Notes under the pieces: model-generated
The model's database searches: none
What the model saw: only the letters and a program-made list of their open reading frames with translations
What the model was told of the DNA's origin: nothing
Shown here: positions 1 to 13,923 of the stretch, one piece after another
How positions within the stretch are numbered: the stretch's first letter is position 1
Layout: each line of letters opens with the position of its first letter
Made by a program: the position numbers and the translations under genes
Origin: Trichinella spiralis
Taxonomy: Eukaryota > Nematoda > Enoplea > Trichinellida > Trichinellidae
Direction of reading: 5' to 3'
NCBI GenBank assembly: GCA_000181795.3
Contig: CM012954.1
Span: forward strand, 7,017,296-7,081,295
DNA length: 64,000 nt

Positions 1-244
1 TATATTTTTGATGATTTAAAATCAAAATTGTTTATGATGATTACGGCTTTGGTGTAAAACAGTTGTCAGTAAAACAGGTATAAGATTAAACGACAAGAAG
101 CGCTTTCTTTGAATTGGAATAGAATTTCACGCACAGACGCACACACAGATAAATGCATATGTGCATGTATGTTTGTATGTATATGCATATGAACATTCCG
201 GATAATATTACTAGCTAATGTTCATTTAGTAAAGTAGCAATTCA

Positions 245-288
245 ATGCCGTCGTTTAGGAAACTAACCTCATAAATGAACGACGGCAT
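245..288. repeat. Short inverted repeat (11-base perfect arms)
   Basis: Bases 245-255 are the exact reverse complement of 278-288, with about 22 bases between. It could form a small hairpin; it is too short for a typical microRNA precursor. No gene is adjacent. Confidence 0.5.
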
Positions 289-785
289 CAGTTGTATAAG
301 AACGTGGACTAAAATTAGCATCATTTCTCAGTGAATACAGCTTAGATTATAATTAATCGCAATAAAAAGGAAAAAAAACAAAAGAAATATTGCATTTTCA
401 GCATTGAAAAGTATTATGATTCATTTTGGTGCGTTAATTACTCAAAACACTGAACATTGCTTGCAACATTTGCCAAACAAGATGTCACTGATGAATTATA
501 TACAAACGCGTTAGCAACACTGAAGAGTGTGCATAATAGAAGTTCTGTCCCACGCAAAACAAACTTTGCACATGAAATGAATAACAAATTTTCAAGTATA
601 GATTAACTAATAGCAAAGTCAATCTGTAAATGCTTTTCAAAATTGTATACATTAAATTATCGACATTATAACGCATACTTTTTGTAATGGATGAAACATC
701 ACTACTTAAAATTGAATTCTTAAATTTATCATTCTTTGCTTATAATAACTGAATATAAATGTAATGGAAAACTTAAAAAGCGGTG

Positions 786-856
786 GCTATCCAGATATCC
801 GTTTGTGCGATATTGAGTTTTTCTGGAAATATCAAACTAACGGATATTTGGATAGC
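786..856. ncRNA. Candidate pre-microRNA-like hairpin
   Basis: The arms 786-803 and 839-856 pair over 18 consecutive positions (one G:U). After one mismatch come two more pairs, a 2x2 internal loop and six further pairs (809-814 with 828-833), closed by a loop of about 13 bases. Below the stem 781-785 and 857-861 can continue pairing, mostly by G:U. The 71-base length, near-complete pairing and small loop are those of a microRNA precursor. I do not recognise a known microRNA in either arm, and the strand cannot be told from DNA alone. A short inverted-repeat element is the alternative. Confidence 0.35.
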
Positions 857-1086
857 TGTTGAAAATATTCACTGATGAATTGATCCATTAATGATTACAT
901 AGAGAAATAATTTGTAATAATAATAATATATTGTAGTGAAATATGCCAATTTGTTAAATTCATAGGTGGATAAGAAAAAGTGTACAGTTTTCTCCAATTG
1001 CAAAGTTCCTAGTTTGAAAGTTGTAACAATTGAATATTAAGTTTCATTTCGACTGCTTGCATGCGTGTAATGTATTCATGTACATC

Positions 1087-1112
1087 AAGCAAGCAAGCAA
1101 GCGAGCAAGCAA
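1087..1112. repeat. (GCAA)n microsatellite
   Basis: Imperfect tandem copies of a GCAA-type unit. The same unit recurs at about 5193-5209 and 36402-36430. Confidence 0.8.
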
Positions 1113-3154
1113 CGTGATGGACAAAACGTGACTTTCGCTTCGTGTTCAAACGATGTCAAGAATTCAGGTACAAAGAAAACAATACAGGCAAACTAGTAAA
1201 CAAATAAACAAATGGACAGTTTGATTTCAAGTTGACGCCAACACGCTGGTAACGGGCCGACATCCACAAACAAAAGAGGTTCGACCCAAGCTAACAACTT
1301 TAATCACATTAAACCGTGTCAACTCGCGCAAGTAAAACCACTCGACAAAACACTTGTACTTCTTCTTTTTCTGTTGTTGTCTGCTATTTTCCCTCCTCTG
1401 CTCTGCTTTCCACATCTCCCTCTCTACTGCACGCCTCCCTCTCTCCCTTTCTCTCTCGCTCGCTCGCTCGCCCTCTGCATTCTACAACCGGCAGATAAAA
1501 TGAATGATTAATTTGCATATCGCCCGTGTGAGTGAAGATTTCCACGTGTAAAAATCAGTTCACTTTCATATTTATTCTATGCCATTGTTTTGCACATCTA
1601 TTTGACAAGAATCATTAATACATTTTTCATCTTTCGTATAAAATAAATTCAGGTAAATAGATTACATTTTAAATCAATCTCAAAAATCATCAAATGTATT
1701 CAATTCACAAATAAGCACGTGCTTTCTTTTTCTAAATAATTGGAATGCATGCTTAAGTTTGTAAAGGTTTATTTTTTTTTCTTCATTTGCTTTTTATCTG
1801 ATTTGTCAAATATTTACTGATGCAATTTTAAGTGGAGACAAATGAAACCCATTTCAATACTTCTGGATTGCATTTACATTTAACCGGTTAATTAGTTTGC
1901 CAGTTTCGCTTTATCAATTTATAAATAAGCTTATTACTTTTACTTTCCATGCAAATGCGTAACCTTTACAATTACTGGCCTCAGAAAATTTTACATAATT
2001 GTAAATATGCATATAAAGTATCTTTAAGGTCATTTCCTGTTGTTGAATTGCACACATTTAAAGTACATAAGTTGTAAAATCAACTTTAAACTGGATTCGA
2101 AAAACACCATCTGACGTGCAAAATGTCTTGGAAGAAAAGAATTCCACGAATAAAGGGCTTAGAAAATCCATTATCAAGTGAATATTAAAACTGCTAGTGC
2201 AGATTCATTCAGACCGTGAATCAACACAAAGAAAATGTACTAATTAATAATAAGCATCTGAAATTTTTTCTTCAACTACGTTTCCCTCTGCATAAAAATA
2301 TCCAATGCAGTAGTTAGTGTTTTCGCAAAGCTTTCTTCAGATATAGATGATCAAATCAATTCAGGTAGAGAGGAGTTTCACTTTTCTCCAATAACTGCTT
2401 TGAACAAGTGATTTTAAAAATAAAACCACGCATTTGCTTTTCAATTTCTATTTTTAAATTAGCATTTGAAAATGTCCCTTTGTGCAACTGGATGAAACAA
2501 TATTTCGTTTCAACCTTCTAGAATGGCAAATTCATTTCAAAGTTATGCGATTTTCAAACGATAATGATAGAGGAATATTCAAAATTGAAAAAGAACATTA
2601 TTCCATACATACGATCAAAGAACAAATCAACTAGTACAGTAATTCTGTGATGTGACGAGCAAGTAATTTTTGCAATTTACTCATCGCTATGGAATGCGCA
2701 GTTTGCAATTTTTTTTACACATGCCGTTCAGATAGCTAGCTATTGATGATAATGACAATGATGTTCACGGCAGGCTTTTCAAAGCGCGCAATTTCTATAA
2801 ATTGTCCTCCCACGACCGGAAATAATAATTTAGCGCGTCTAGCGTTTTGCGTACACATGCCAAGTCATTGTTTACGGCACAAGGGGTTGGAGATGATAAA
2901 ATTATGAATGAGGTTGGTATTTTGAAGTGGGCAAAAAAGTAAAAAAAAGTTTTTTCTTCACACAACGGAGGTGAAAAGATGAAAGCAGCGTAGGAGTAAG
3001 GCGTCGGTAAAGCAAAGTAACAAAGCAGCTGATGCAGATTTTCGACGATGAATGCATTTTTGGAATGTAATGACGCAAAACATTGAACGCAAAATTGAAC
3101 AGGATTTCTAAGTTTCAAATGATCATTTTCCAAAACTATTTTCAAATGTACATG

Positions 3155-3172
3155 TATATATATATATATATA
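3155..3172. repeat. (TA)n microsatellite
   Basis: Nine TA units followed by a GT-rich stretch. Confidence 0.8.
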
Positions 3173-4200
3173 TGCGTGTGTGCATGTGGACATGTATATA
3201 TTTCCATGTATATAAATAAAAACCAAAAGAAATAAATGAGCTACAAACAGCTTTTTCTCAACACAACAGTTGCGGTTATAATTTGTTTACCGATTGTTTG
3301 AATGATCAACGCTACTATTTATATTTTTGGTTGCTTTGCCCCGGGGCTTGTCATTTTCCTGACCAATCTTCGTTGTATTTGATAACTTTGAAGAAATTGA
3401 TGATCCTCCCCCGTAGTTGAGCCAACCGCACTCCGCCTAAAGCCTACTAACGTACGAAACTTGTTCCACAGGAGACTGGCCGAAAAATTTTGGCCACACA
3501 CTTCAACGCCATGCAAACACAACGATCCGGTCAAGTAGTCACTAGCATGCCTGATCAGTGGACAAAAATCTACCGTCATCCAGTATCAGTTGAATTTATA
3601 AAAAAAAATAACCCACTTCACAGAGCAAATCTATCTCACTTATCTGCAAGAAATTGTAGATTTTCTAAATTTCATTCATATGCCCCTGCTTAATAGCTGT
3701 AGAGAATAGCTTAAAGATATACTACACCTCTACGTTCACTAGTCAAAATTACATATTGCTTTTTTGTCCAATTCAGTTAATTCAAATCAGTAGTTGAATT
3801 TTTCAAAGTTTGCAAGAAATAAAACCAAAAAAAGATCTACAACTTTTTTCCATGCTACATGCACATTTTCGTGAGAAATTGATGCTGTCATGTAGTTTGC
3901 AAGAGTACAACTAAAAATACGCAACAAGGCGGTTTGATGAAAGTTCTACTGATTGATGGAATGTCATTAGTAAGCTTAGTTGAAACTTTGACTCTTTGTT
4001 TCACTATCAGCTAACGAAACTGTTTACTCAGCAAGACAGATGTCAGAAGGAATTACCATAAAGCTTACGTAATATTTTCTTTCAGATTTTAATAGACAAC
4101 ATTATACATATACATTGTCCTAATAATTTAATGCATATATATATATACATATATATAAATTTTCTATCTTGTAGTTTCAGCATTATGTTTAGAGTTAAAA

Positions 4201-4229
<29 letters not shown>
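4201..4229. repeat. (ATT)n microsatellite
   Basis: About ten ATT units. Similar ATT runs lie at about 6473-6497, 15198-15218 and 44846-44868. Confidence 0.85.
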
Positions 4230-4233
<4 letters not shown>

Positions 4234-7020
4234 GCATAGATGTTCAAAAGTTTGAAATAATGTTTTCCATTTTAATTAAAAAAGTTGTTACAAATAATAA
4301 AACAACACAATTAATCGACTGTTGTTAGGGATTACATTATTTTATCAGCTAATCGAATGATTTGTTTGCTTAAAATACACTTGCAACTTCACTGAACAGA
4401 AAATGTTGTTTGAAAAGTATCAATAAAAAATTGCTTAATTGCAACCAACCCACTGTTTGTGCTGACAGTGATAGCATCGGTTTTGGAAACGACGTCATTG
4501 ACGCTTGGAACATCTCCCTGGGAGAAAATATAAAAATGCAATGTGTGTTCATTTAGTGCTGCAGCAGACTAGTGTAATTTTGTTCAAAGCAATACAAATG
4601 TCCAAAAGACGACCGACCACCTTTCATCAAATACATCCGATGCGCAGTAAGTACGTGAATAATGGAAAATATAAATATTTAACTAAATATATACATATAT
4701 GTTATGCATTGATGAGTGAAAAGAATGATCAATTTGCAACTTTGTTTCCAATGTTGAAACATTCCAAACCGATGATAAAAGCAAATACTATGCATGGTAT
4801 GGTGAAAATATTTTTGTCACTTTTTGCTTTGAACATTAATTTTTCTAGTTTTGCGTTTTTTTTTCGAAAATGGTTTCACTTGATCACTTGACTAATAATA
4901 TAGTACAGAAAAGTGTCACTTTTCCAAATGTCATATCCATTATGCTGCTTTGTGATTGAAATTGTAAAAGAAAAAGAGACTAGAGAAATACTGGAGAGAG
5001 GTAATTAAAGAGTTAATATTTCAATCCAAGATGTTCAGTATTTTTTCCATTCAACAATTATCCAAAAGAGATTTTAAGAATGATTAAGTAATTAAGAAAA
5101 AAGAGGTAAAGAAAGAGCAAAGAAAGAAAAAAAAATAGAAATATCAAAAGGTGATTTGCTTTGAAAATAAGTTCTCAGATCGTGAAGAAAGCAGCAAGCA
5201 AGCAAGCAATAAAGCGCAATTGTGCAGGAGAACTGAGAGACAAACACGTACGAATTGGCTTTCAAACTTTTCCAATGGGGAAAGTTCAAGGCAGGCAGTA
5301 GTATAAAAAGTTAGCAGCAGCAGCAGCAGCCGTTAGCATGAAACAACGACCGGCTTGATTTATAATATTAAAACCCAACGCCATCTATATCCTCCCACTG
5401 AGCAGGTACTTCCGGTTGGCATGTTGAAATTTCACACCGCGCGCAAATTTCAGATGCTAAAACGTTGGAAAGATCCGTTGTTGTTATTTTCGCAAACATC
5501 AATGTCAATAAAATGTTGCTGTCAACAACAAAGGAAAGAAAAAAAATATTTTCTTTTTTGTTTTGCTATTTGCATTTATTACAACTTGGTGGGAAAAATG
5601 AATGTTATTGTTGTAGTTGTAAATGATTGGATCTTTTTTGACGATGAATATTTTTCAGAACATCAATGCCGAGATGATAGAGAAGTAGAAGAATATTCTG
5701 ACGTGAAGCAGCTGCCACACAAGGTCGACTCGTGCGTATGTTATGTGTATGCATCATGCATGCTCTGTGTCTGAAGCCGGTCCTGACAGGGTCGTGTTTC
5801 TGATGCGATGCAATTCATGACGATTTTGTTGTGCACCTTACGGTTACGGATGCGGTGGCTGTTAATAACGATAATTGTCGTAAAATACAACCAAAAATAA
5901 GATAATCAACCGAACACCAGCAGAAGAATTGTTCACAAAACTATGCACACAAGCAGCGAAGAAGATCTAATGATAATAATAATCATCAACATTGTCATCT
6001 TCAAAAATGTAAGTGGGAAATGTATTTTTTTTGTTTCGTTTTGTTTTTTGATTTTTCATCATTTTTGCACATGTTTGCTCATATCAACAACAAACAGAAC
6101 TTTCAATTGCAATTTAAGAAGAAAAAGAATAAGAAACTTTTACACTTCACAATTTTGCAACCATTTTCATCAGTTTAATGTTTGAATGATACGGCAGAAG
6201 AAAGAGGAGGAGAGGTTTTCATGAAAACAACATAAACTGACTGAACAACTTTCCCACGATCTTCAGATAAAACAACAACAAAACAAAAATTAGCTAACGC
6301 AGCTTCATCTCTCACTGCATGTGGTACAACAAGAGCGATACAAAAGCAATGATAAAAATTGTTGTCGTCATCATTTCTTCTCTGCAGCATGATATTTATA
6401 TTGCAGGTCAATCAATCAATCAATTAATTAATTTATTGGCGGCTAATTGAGTGGATTTGCCAACGTCATCGGTATTATTATTATTATTATTATTATAATA
6501 CCTCGATTACTATACTACAGCAAACCAACAAGTACCACTAGCACTATACTTTTAACATTTCCATCACAATACAAAAATATGAAGTTGTTTGTTTTTTGCT
6601 TCATATACTACAAAAATGAAAAAGAGAAAACAACTATTGTTATCTTCGGTTTCTGGTCAAGTAGCAAAGTGGAGATAAAAGGCCAACGTTGTCACATGTA
6701 GAATAGGTCAGATGCAAATCGCAATGATGAAAAGAAGAAGAATAAAAAATATGCATATATGTGTATATGCAATAATGCAATCTGTTGATCATAGAGAACG
6801 ATTAACTGATCCGTAAAAAATGGAAGCCAAGCTAGATAGATAACTTTCTCTTACAGCATTTATTATCTATTGCATGGATGCTTTGTTGTGCAAAAATGAT
6901 TAGTCATATTTTCCGTTGATATCGATGACAGAATCTTCAATAAATTGCCCAAAATAGAATATTAAAAAAAACCACACAAAATTGATGATCAAAATGAAAA
7001 GCCAACTTTTCCGAATTTCA

Positions 7021-7110
7021 GGCTTTTGTAAGAAGATAAAAATTTGAAGAAGCACGTCGCCTGGCATCAGAGACACTTTGGTATGCGAAAAACGAGGTCG
7101 GCTGTTGGCG
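7021..7110 (+). other. Unassigned exon-like island
   Basis: A 3' splice-like site (pyrimidines then CAG at about 7020) and a good donor (GGTAAGTT at about 7111) bracket this stretch, and GC content rises here and in the following 90 bases. I can find no protein it would join. It may be a non-coding 5' exon of a downstream plus-strand gene, or chance. Confidence 0.2.
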
Positions 7111-10100
7111 GTAAGTTAAGATCTATGTTCTGGCTTCAGTGGAAGCCCGCCGGCAAGGCGACCTTGTCCCAAGACGGACACGTGTCACAAACGTGAGACT
7201 TGAACGAGTTTGAAGAAGAGAAAACTTACAAAATTGAGCCACACATCATCATCATCATCATCATATTTTCTCATACCTGTTGTTTACTTATTACATGTAA
7301 AAAAAGTAAACAACAACAGTGAACCACAACAAAAGGTAGCTATTTGAATCAATACAAAAATGATGCAAATTACTAACCGATTGTCAAGCCGACCAGACGG
7401 CGCCAATATATGTGTGTGTGTGTGCTTGTGTGTCGCGTTTTCGTCGTCATCCATGTTTACATTGCAAAGATGCACACGTTTGTAGAAGATTGCAACGTAC
7501 GGCAAAGAGATCCGGCCAGATCCTTCCCTCATAATTTTAGCTCACCAATCGATGATGATGATGATTGAACTATTACTGAGAAAATGCCTCAATTCGAAAA
7601 GCTGCATCTTCTTCGCCTCTCTCATTTCCTCTGCTGCATAAATACAACTACACACAAAAATGAACCCTGTTTCAAGTATCTCCAACCAAAGGTATGTAAC
7701 TTCACATTTACATTTGCATAAAATTTAAACTTTACAAACAATTTCAATTTACAGTAGAAAAAATAGTAATTCTTTGTAAAAAAAATTTCCCTCTGCACGA
7801 AGAAAATTATAATATCAGTATTTAAAATAATAAACTCTTAAAATATATAAACTGCAATAAAAAATGTTCATAAATAGTTTCAGATAAAAAACTCTGAATA
7901 ATTAATATTGTCATAAGTTGAAAATAATCATTATCATTAATTACGGTTTATTTTTTGATCAAAAACATAGAAAAATCACCTCACACCAACCTTTGTGTAT
8001 ATTGAAATCAATCAAAATTATTTCATTGCAAATTAAATGGCGCCAGACAGTTGTAATATTTACAGTAGCAGTGTGCTTACAGTATTTACGGGAAATGTAC
8101 TACTAAAAGGTATGTACAGATTCGACGGATTGCATTTTTTTATTCTATTATTTAAACGTATACTTTTTTTTCCACTTGCAACTACTGCAAATTGTTACTC
8201 GGTGGTGTAGTATTTGCTTTCAAATAATGGACAATCATAATGATCATTCAATTTGAAATTTTCAGTAAAAAAGCAATTGACAATAATCAAAAATAAACAC
8301 GCAGAATTGTTTACATAAATTAATAAATATGTAATTTTTATGTATTGAATTGAAAGCAGTTCATTTTTCATCTGTAAATTCAATTTTCCAACCGTTGTTC
8401 AAACTGCTTGCGGTGAAGGACTGAAGCAATATTATGCATCATTTTGCTTAGCAAATAGACGATACACGACCAGACATTGTTTAAGTACAGCGGAGTAGAC
8501 ATTTTTGGGCAAAGCTTGGCGACCAGCCGACGCCAGCTTTTTCGGCTTTGCAAATGCAAATACAGGTGCGTTGATAAACTTATTTGAAGAAATTCATTCC
8601 AAGACAAGAGTCAACAAAATCTGCTTTCTCAAAAAGCTACCCTTTCACAAAATTGTTGGCGAAATGCCAGATTCCGTTTGTCAAATAGAAAATTTTTCAT
8701 AATGTAACACATGAGCAAAGTAAATTATGCATGCTAAAACAACAGTTTGTTTGTTGTAAGCTTGTACGAACGGGCAAATGACAATGAAAATCAATTTCAC
8801 ATTTTCAAACTAATAATAATTAGAATAAACACAAAGTATTTAAAATGATGTAAAAAAATACGAGAAAATTGCATCCATTTGATGTTCCACTAGTTTTGTG
8901 ATACGTATCTTTGGAAAAAGAACCGAAACAGCACATAGATGTGAAAGTATTCAAATTCCACTGTGCCAGGCCGTAAAGATGAAAATGGCAAACAGGAACA
9001 TTTATTCAGCTGAATAATATTTCAATGAATGATATTTAATATCAGTCGTGTGTTTTCTGTCTGGAGATTTGAATTCAAGTAAATTGCGGTGGAATAATAT
9101 TTGAAATTAATTTACGCATTACAAATTATTATACGAAACAAAACTTTGCAAAAACCCCCACAGTTGATTGAAGTTTGAAATTTTCGTTTCCTACCTATCT
9201 GTTAGCTGGATGCCAGTTTATAATGATAGCATTTTCCTTTCACCGGTGTAGATGACTCGTTTTTCATTAAATAATTATAATCATAAATAATGAATGCATT
9301 CGACACAACTTGATCATGATGAGAGAAAAAAAACCAGGAATAATTCCTCCATATAAGAGAATTACTTAATGCTTAATTAAAAGAGGTAAATTTTTACAAG
9401 ATTGTTTGTCGATTTTTGAAGCAGAAAAACAACCGTTTGAAAAAGTTAATTATACACAATGGTTTGCAAAGTTGACGGTGAGAAAAGCTTCCCCAAGAGA
9501 CAGATATTGCGCATCGATCAGATTCTTTTCTGCCCTAAGAACAAAACACCTTCCAGCTTATCGAATTAACAAATACGAATTTCCCATTTCCCCATACATC
9601 ATCGATATTACTTTTCCAAAGTTGCCTTTTTTTTAAAAAAATTTTAATAACACATTCGATAGATTGAAAAAAAGTTATAATTGGTCGATGAAATTGAACA
9701 CCCCTCAGTGTTATATGTGGGAAGTGTAAATGGTGACTGGCGCAGTATGTGACCGTTCAGAATTGAAATTTAACTTGCAGGAGAAAAAACATTTTTCAAG
9801 CGTTCTTGTATCCAAGCGACCGGCCGGCGGTCGGTCAAAAATATCATCAATCTGTTTAATGCTTTTGTGCTTTCTTTCTTTCTGTCCATCTATAATATTT
9901 TTCCTACTATTCAATGCTGATTGACGGTTTTGTTGCATTTTTGAAAACTATCCGCATCTATCTGTGGACGATTTGAATTCTCAAAAGTAAGTTTTCCCTT
10001 TAATTGTCCCACTTCTCGAATGTTAGCTTGAGAAAAATTGAGAAAAACCGTTTCCATTAAAATACAAACGTCGGAAAGTTGAAAACTTAATACAGTAAAC

Positions 10101-11151
10101 TGATTGTTAAGTGTTTTCGTAATTTGGATGAAATTTGTGAAATAAAAAAGCGATCAAGTGAAACGACGGTGAGTTAATGGTCAATTTGAAAATTGCCGAC
10201 TGTTCAGTGAACTGGATTAAATTTCGCCGCAGCAAAATGTTCAACCTTGACGTTGTGAATATTGATTGTGAAGAAAAATGTTGATCAAAGAAAAAACAAC
10301 AAGTAGTTGATATTATAGTCATTTTGACGTTGTAAATGAAAATAAAAATAACAAAGAGGGAGGAAAAACTGACCCGCACGGGAAGTTCGTGAAACCAAAG
10401 TGGACACGTAAAAAATATGTATAAAAAAATCAGAAATACAAGTTGTTCTTTCTTCTTAAATTCAAAAAACTATTATTAAATTTGAATTTTTTCAAAAAAA
10501 AGAATTTTTGAAATTTGAAAAGTAGCTAATTTTTCCGTGTTATTATCAGAAAGTTACTGTAGCAATGAAAAATCTTGTGAGCGAAAAGAGAAACATTTTG
10601 AAAAGTGAAAGTGAGTGAGTGAGTGAGAGAATAAGTGAAAGCCAGCGGGATGGATGGATGTTGATCGTTCGGTTGGGTTGGGGGAAATTTTGCGAAACGT
10701 GTTTCGTGTCCGGCTCGTTGTTTTTCAGTTCATGCTTGACAGAGGAGCGTTGAAATAAATTTTGTCCGGCTGCAATTAACACAGCCAGTTCGACAAATGT
10801 CGCGTTCCCTTTTTTTTTCTTCATTTTCTTCTTGAAAATTGTTCATTAAAAAGATAATAATAAAAACAAGAAGTGACCGTCGATTGCAACGTGACTTTCT
10901 ACTATTCTGCTAATATATGCTAATGCTGAGTAATTCAATTGTTGTTGTTTTGTTTTGTTTTTTTAAACTTTATCTCGTATCAACTTTTTGAAATATGATC
11001 CATTCATATTTTATTATGCAAAATTTGATGATCATCAATTTCAATACTACTTGAGTGCCTTTTTGTTGATCACTGTGGTCCACGTCATCGTTGGTGCCGT
11101 CGATCGTGCCGTCGACTATTTCCCGATCGTGGCGGGTGTGGCTATTGCATA

Positions 11152-11337
11152 ATGGCGGATGCTGCTAATGAAGAAGTTATGCAGAAAAAAATTATGCTTT
11201 TCCTCCCCGATCTGTCAACAAGTTTGCCGCTGAATTTCAAGCTGAAGTACCAGAAAACGAAAGCAAGTTCAATTTTCAACACGTCGTCTGGGAAGAAACC
11301 AAAAAATTCCACTCGGACCGTCGTCATTTTTGAATAA
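11152..11337 (+). CDS. Possible small protein, unrecognised (61 aa)
   Basis: An ATG in favourable context (CATAATGGCGG) opens a 61-residue frame in a local GC-rich island. The product would be lysine-rich in its second half with a short hydrophobic patch at about residues 15-25; no family is recognised. No splice partner is evident. The following 500 bases are AT-rich. It may equally be a chance frame in a regulatory island. Confidence 0.2.
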   Translation: MADAANEEVMQKKIMLFLPDLSTSLPLNFKLKYQKTKASSIFNTSSGKKPKNSTRTVVIFE

Positions 11338-12611
11338 GCTCTATTAATATTATTTTTCGAGAACAATTTTCACACGAATATCAAAATACACAAGAACAAC
11401 AACACCAAGGAGTGAAATTTAAATTTCCGAATTAATTATAATTATTATAATTCATGCATTTTTAAGAGTTCTATATTTCTTGTTTTATTTGTTGCTTTGT
11501 AAAAAAAGAATTTTTTTTAATAATCATGAGTATTATGATGAGAAAGTCTGTTTTCAGAATTTTCAATGGAACGAAGAAAAGATTGTCCTCTCAAAGTATT
11601 GTTGTTGCAGACGGTGCGAAAACAAAATTATACGGATACACACGCTGACGCCCACGCCCGACCGCCCGGCCGTTTGTTCAATTGCGTTCACGTTTCAAGC
11701 GTTCAACTTTGAACATTAAAAGGCGAATCATAAATCATCAACAGGCAAAATTATAATTTATATCAAAACGATTCGCATGGATAAATTATTAATTAATTTT
11801 CAAATAATAATTCCCTATTCCGAAATCGACACTTCGCAGACACGGTAACGCGGCTCGCTCAGGGTTTTGGCGATTTTTATCGATCAGTTTTCATTTTCGA
11901 ATTTGACCCCAATTAGCAATAAGCATCGGCGTAGCTTAAGCGATGACGACCACCGTCAACGTTTTTCGCCCACCGTTAGTCGGGGGATATCTATCGACAT
12001 TTTCTTTTCCTGGTCAACTTTATCAGACATACAGACATTTTCTTTCTTACCAAAATTTTCCCATCTGGTTTTCAAGTTTATCACAAATTAATATACCAAT
12101 TATTAATAATATTTTTTTTTCCATTTTCCAAAAGCTGAAACAAGATTTGAATAAGAAGGAAGTTTTTCTAGAACCAAACAACAAGCCAGACAGATTGGAA
12201 ATATTCGATTCACGTACTGTTGATTTGAAAACAAAAGAAGGTTTATAGCTAACGTTCGGCCTGATTATTTATTACGTGAACAAGGAGAACATTTGCACTT
12301 GTTATAAATTTTTTCTTTTTTGTAATTTTTTCCTTCGCTTTCGCTTTTCACTGCTTCCTTCGCCTTGCTATAGACACGGGATATCTAGGTCAGGGCCAAG
12401 ATACCAGTTGTGGCTTGGTTTCTCCTCAGGCGCGTGGGTGTTTGAAGAAAATTTGTCAACGGCAGCTGCCGTCTCCACACACGGCAGAAAGCGTTTTATT
12501 GTTTGAAACAATTTCGCCAAATTGGGGAACCCCCCCCCTCCATTATCCCCGTTATGTAAAAGAAGGCACCGCCGCCGGGGTCAATTTCCTCTTCAACATT
12601 TGGAAATGAGC

Positions 12612-12637
12612 CAACAACAACAACAACAACAGCAACA
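12612..12637. repeat. (CAA)n microsatellite
   Basis: CAA/CAG units in the region before the Smaug-like gene; a (CAG)7 run follows at about 12808-12829 and a CTA run at about 13048-13068. Confidence 0.75.
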
Positions 12638-13740
12638 AGTCTACGCCAGACGCCGTCACCGTCACCATTTACCGTTTGTGCCTGCACCTGTCCGTCCGTC
12701 GGTCTGCTTTTTGTACTTTTTGTTCTTATTCACCACCACCGTTGCAGGCCATTTCGAGCGTTCTCATTTCATTCCATCATCAAACCAACTACAAGCACAT
12801 ACACACAACAGCAGCAGCAGCAGCAGCAGTCACGTTTTCATTTTACCACCAAGTGCCATGACATGAGATTGATTGTGTTATTATTTTTATTTTTATTTTC
12901 ACATCAATTAATACTACACACCAATCCCATATATTTTCACTTGTCCAATTAAGGCATTGGCAAACTTATTCTTTTGTTTCTTCTGCTTTCTTTCTTTTCT
13001 TTGCCTGCCTGCCTGCGATCCGTCTATATGTTAAAGCGTTGTGTTAGCTACTACTACTACTACTACTAGTTGTCGGGATGTTGCTTATATATATGTTTTC
13101 TTCTTCATTCACATTCTCTCTCACTTATTCATTCTTCTTTCAGAAACGGCAGCTGTTTTGTGTTTGTTGCATTTGTGATGTTATGTTCGTTGATGGAAAC
13201 GTATGAATGGAATAGTTGAAGAAAAAGCTGTGCAGACGACACACACAGAGAGTGTGTGTGTGCGTGTGAGAAGAGCCAGAGATTAAAGAAAAAAAAACAA
13301 CACAACGACAACTTCAAAGCAAATCAAAGTCACTCATTTTCAAAAGCAAAATTCCACTTCACATCCAATCCTACCCAACTTCACTTGGATGAGAATGAAA
13401 AATCAAAAAGAAAAATCGTTTCATTCTTTTTCTGCGTTTAAAGTCGGCGGCGGCGGCGGTATCGTTGACCGAAATCCGTTGCTTGGCTATGCAGATTCGA
13501 CGGTCGCTTGTCGGTCGCTGATTGGTCGATTCGGTCGATGAACGCGCACGCACGTTCACCGTCAATTTTATCTCTCTGGTCAGTTGAACCCCCAGGCAAC
13601 CGGTTGGACGGTCGTCTAATCTAACTCGACGTATCAGCTTAATGCTTTCTTTCCATTGATGGGTGAATATTTTCAGTCGACCGCGTTCGCCTGTTCGTGT
13701 ATTTGGTTGATTTCCGCATTGTTTACTAGCTAGTGATCGC

Positions 13741-13770
13741 GTGCGTGCGTGCGCGCGCGCGCGTACGTGT
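13741..13770. repeat. (GC)n/(GT)n alternating purine-pyrimidine tract
   Basis: GTGCGTGCG then five CG steps. It is an unusual CpG-rich, Z-DNA-prone tract for this AT-rich window, about 100 bases before the inferred 5' exon of the Smaug-like gene, so it may belong to its promoter. Confidence 0.6.
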
Positions 13771-13923
13771 TTCATTCACACCAATCCAATCTGCCCAATT
13801 GACGTTTCCCATTTATGCTAATTAGTATATCATTTTTTGTAGAACAAAAAAATTGGCTGTAGCGTTTGTTTTGCGGTCGAAAATCGACGAGGGCAAACAC
13901 TAATTTCACGGGCCAATTCGAAC

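Larger units (their letters stand above)
1..13842. other. Long gene-poor region upstream of the Smaug-like gene
   Basis: I see no convincing protein gene in this 13.8 kb. It is AT-rich with scattered microsatellites, and its open frames are short, without coherent splice chains or recognisable domains. GC rises in small islands near 7.03-7.2, 11.08-11.34, 12.4-12.6 and 13.45-13.8 kb; the last leads into the Smaug-like gene and probably holds its promoter and 5' untranslated exon(s), because a good 3' splice site lies at about 13842. Distal exons, enhancers or non-coding RNAs could lie here; sequence alone does not decide. Confidence 0.6.

Noticed and set aside
7284-7532. Minus-strand frame with a hydrophobic C-terminal segment
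   Set aside because: It contains a translated CA repeat, sits in AT-rich DNA and shows no splice context or family.
11943-12248. 101-codon plus-strand frame in the upstream region
   Set aside because: It crosses AT-rich, intron-like sequence and has no recognisable features.
13371-13775. 134-codon Arg-rich minus-strand frame
   Set aside because: It lies in the CpG-rich upstream region of the Smaug-like gene, includes simple GC repeats and resembles no protein.
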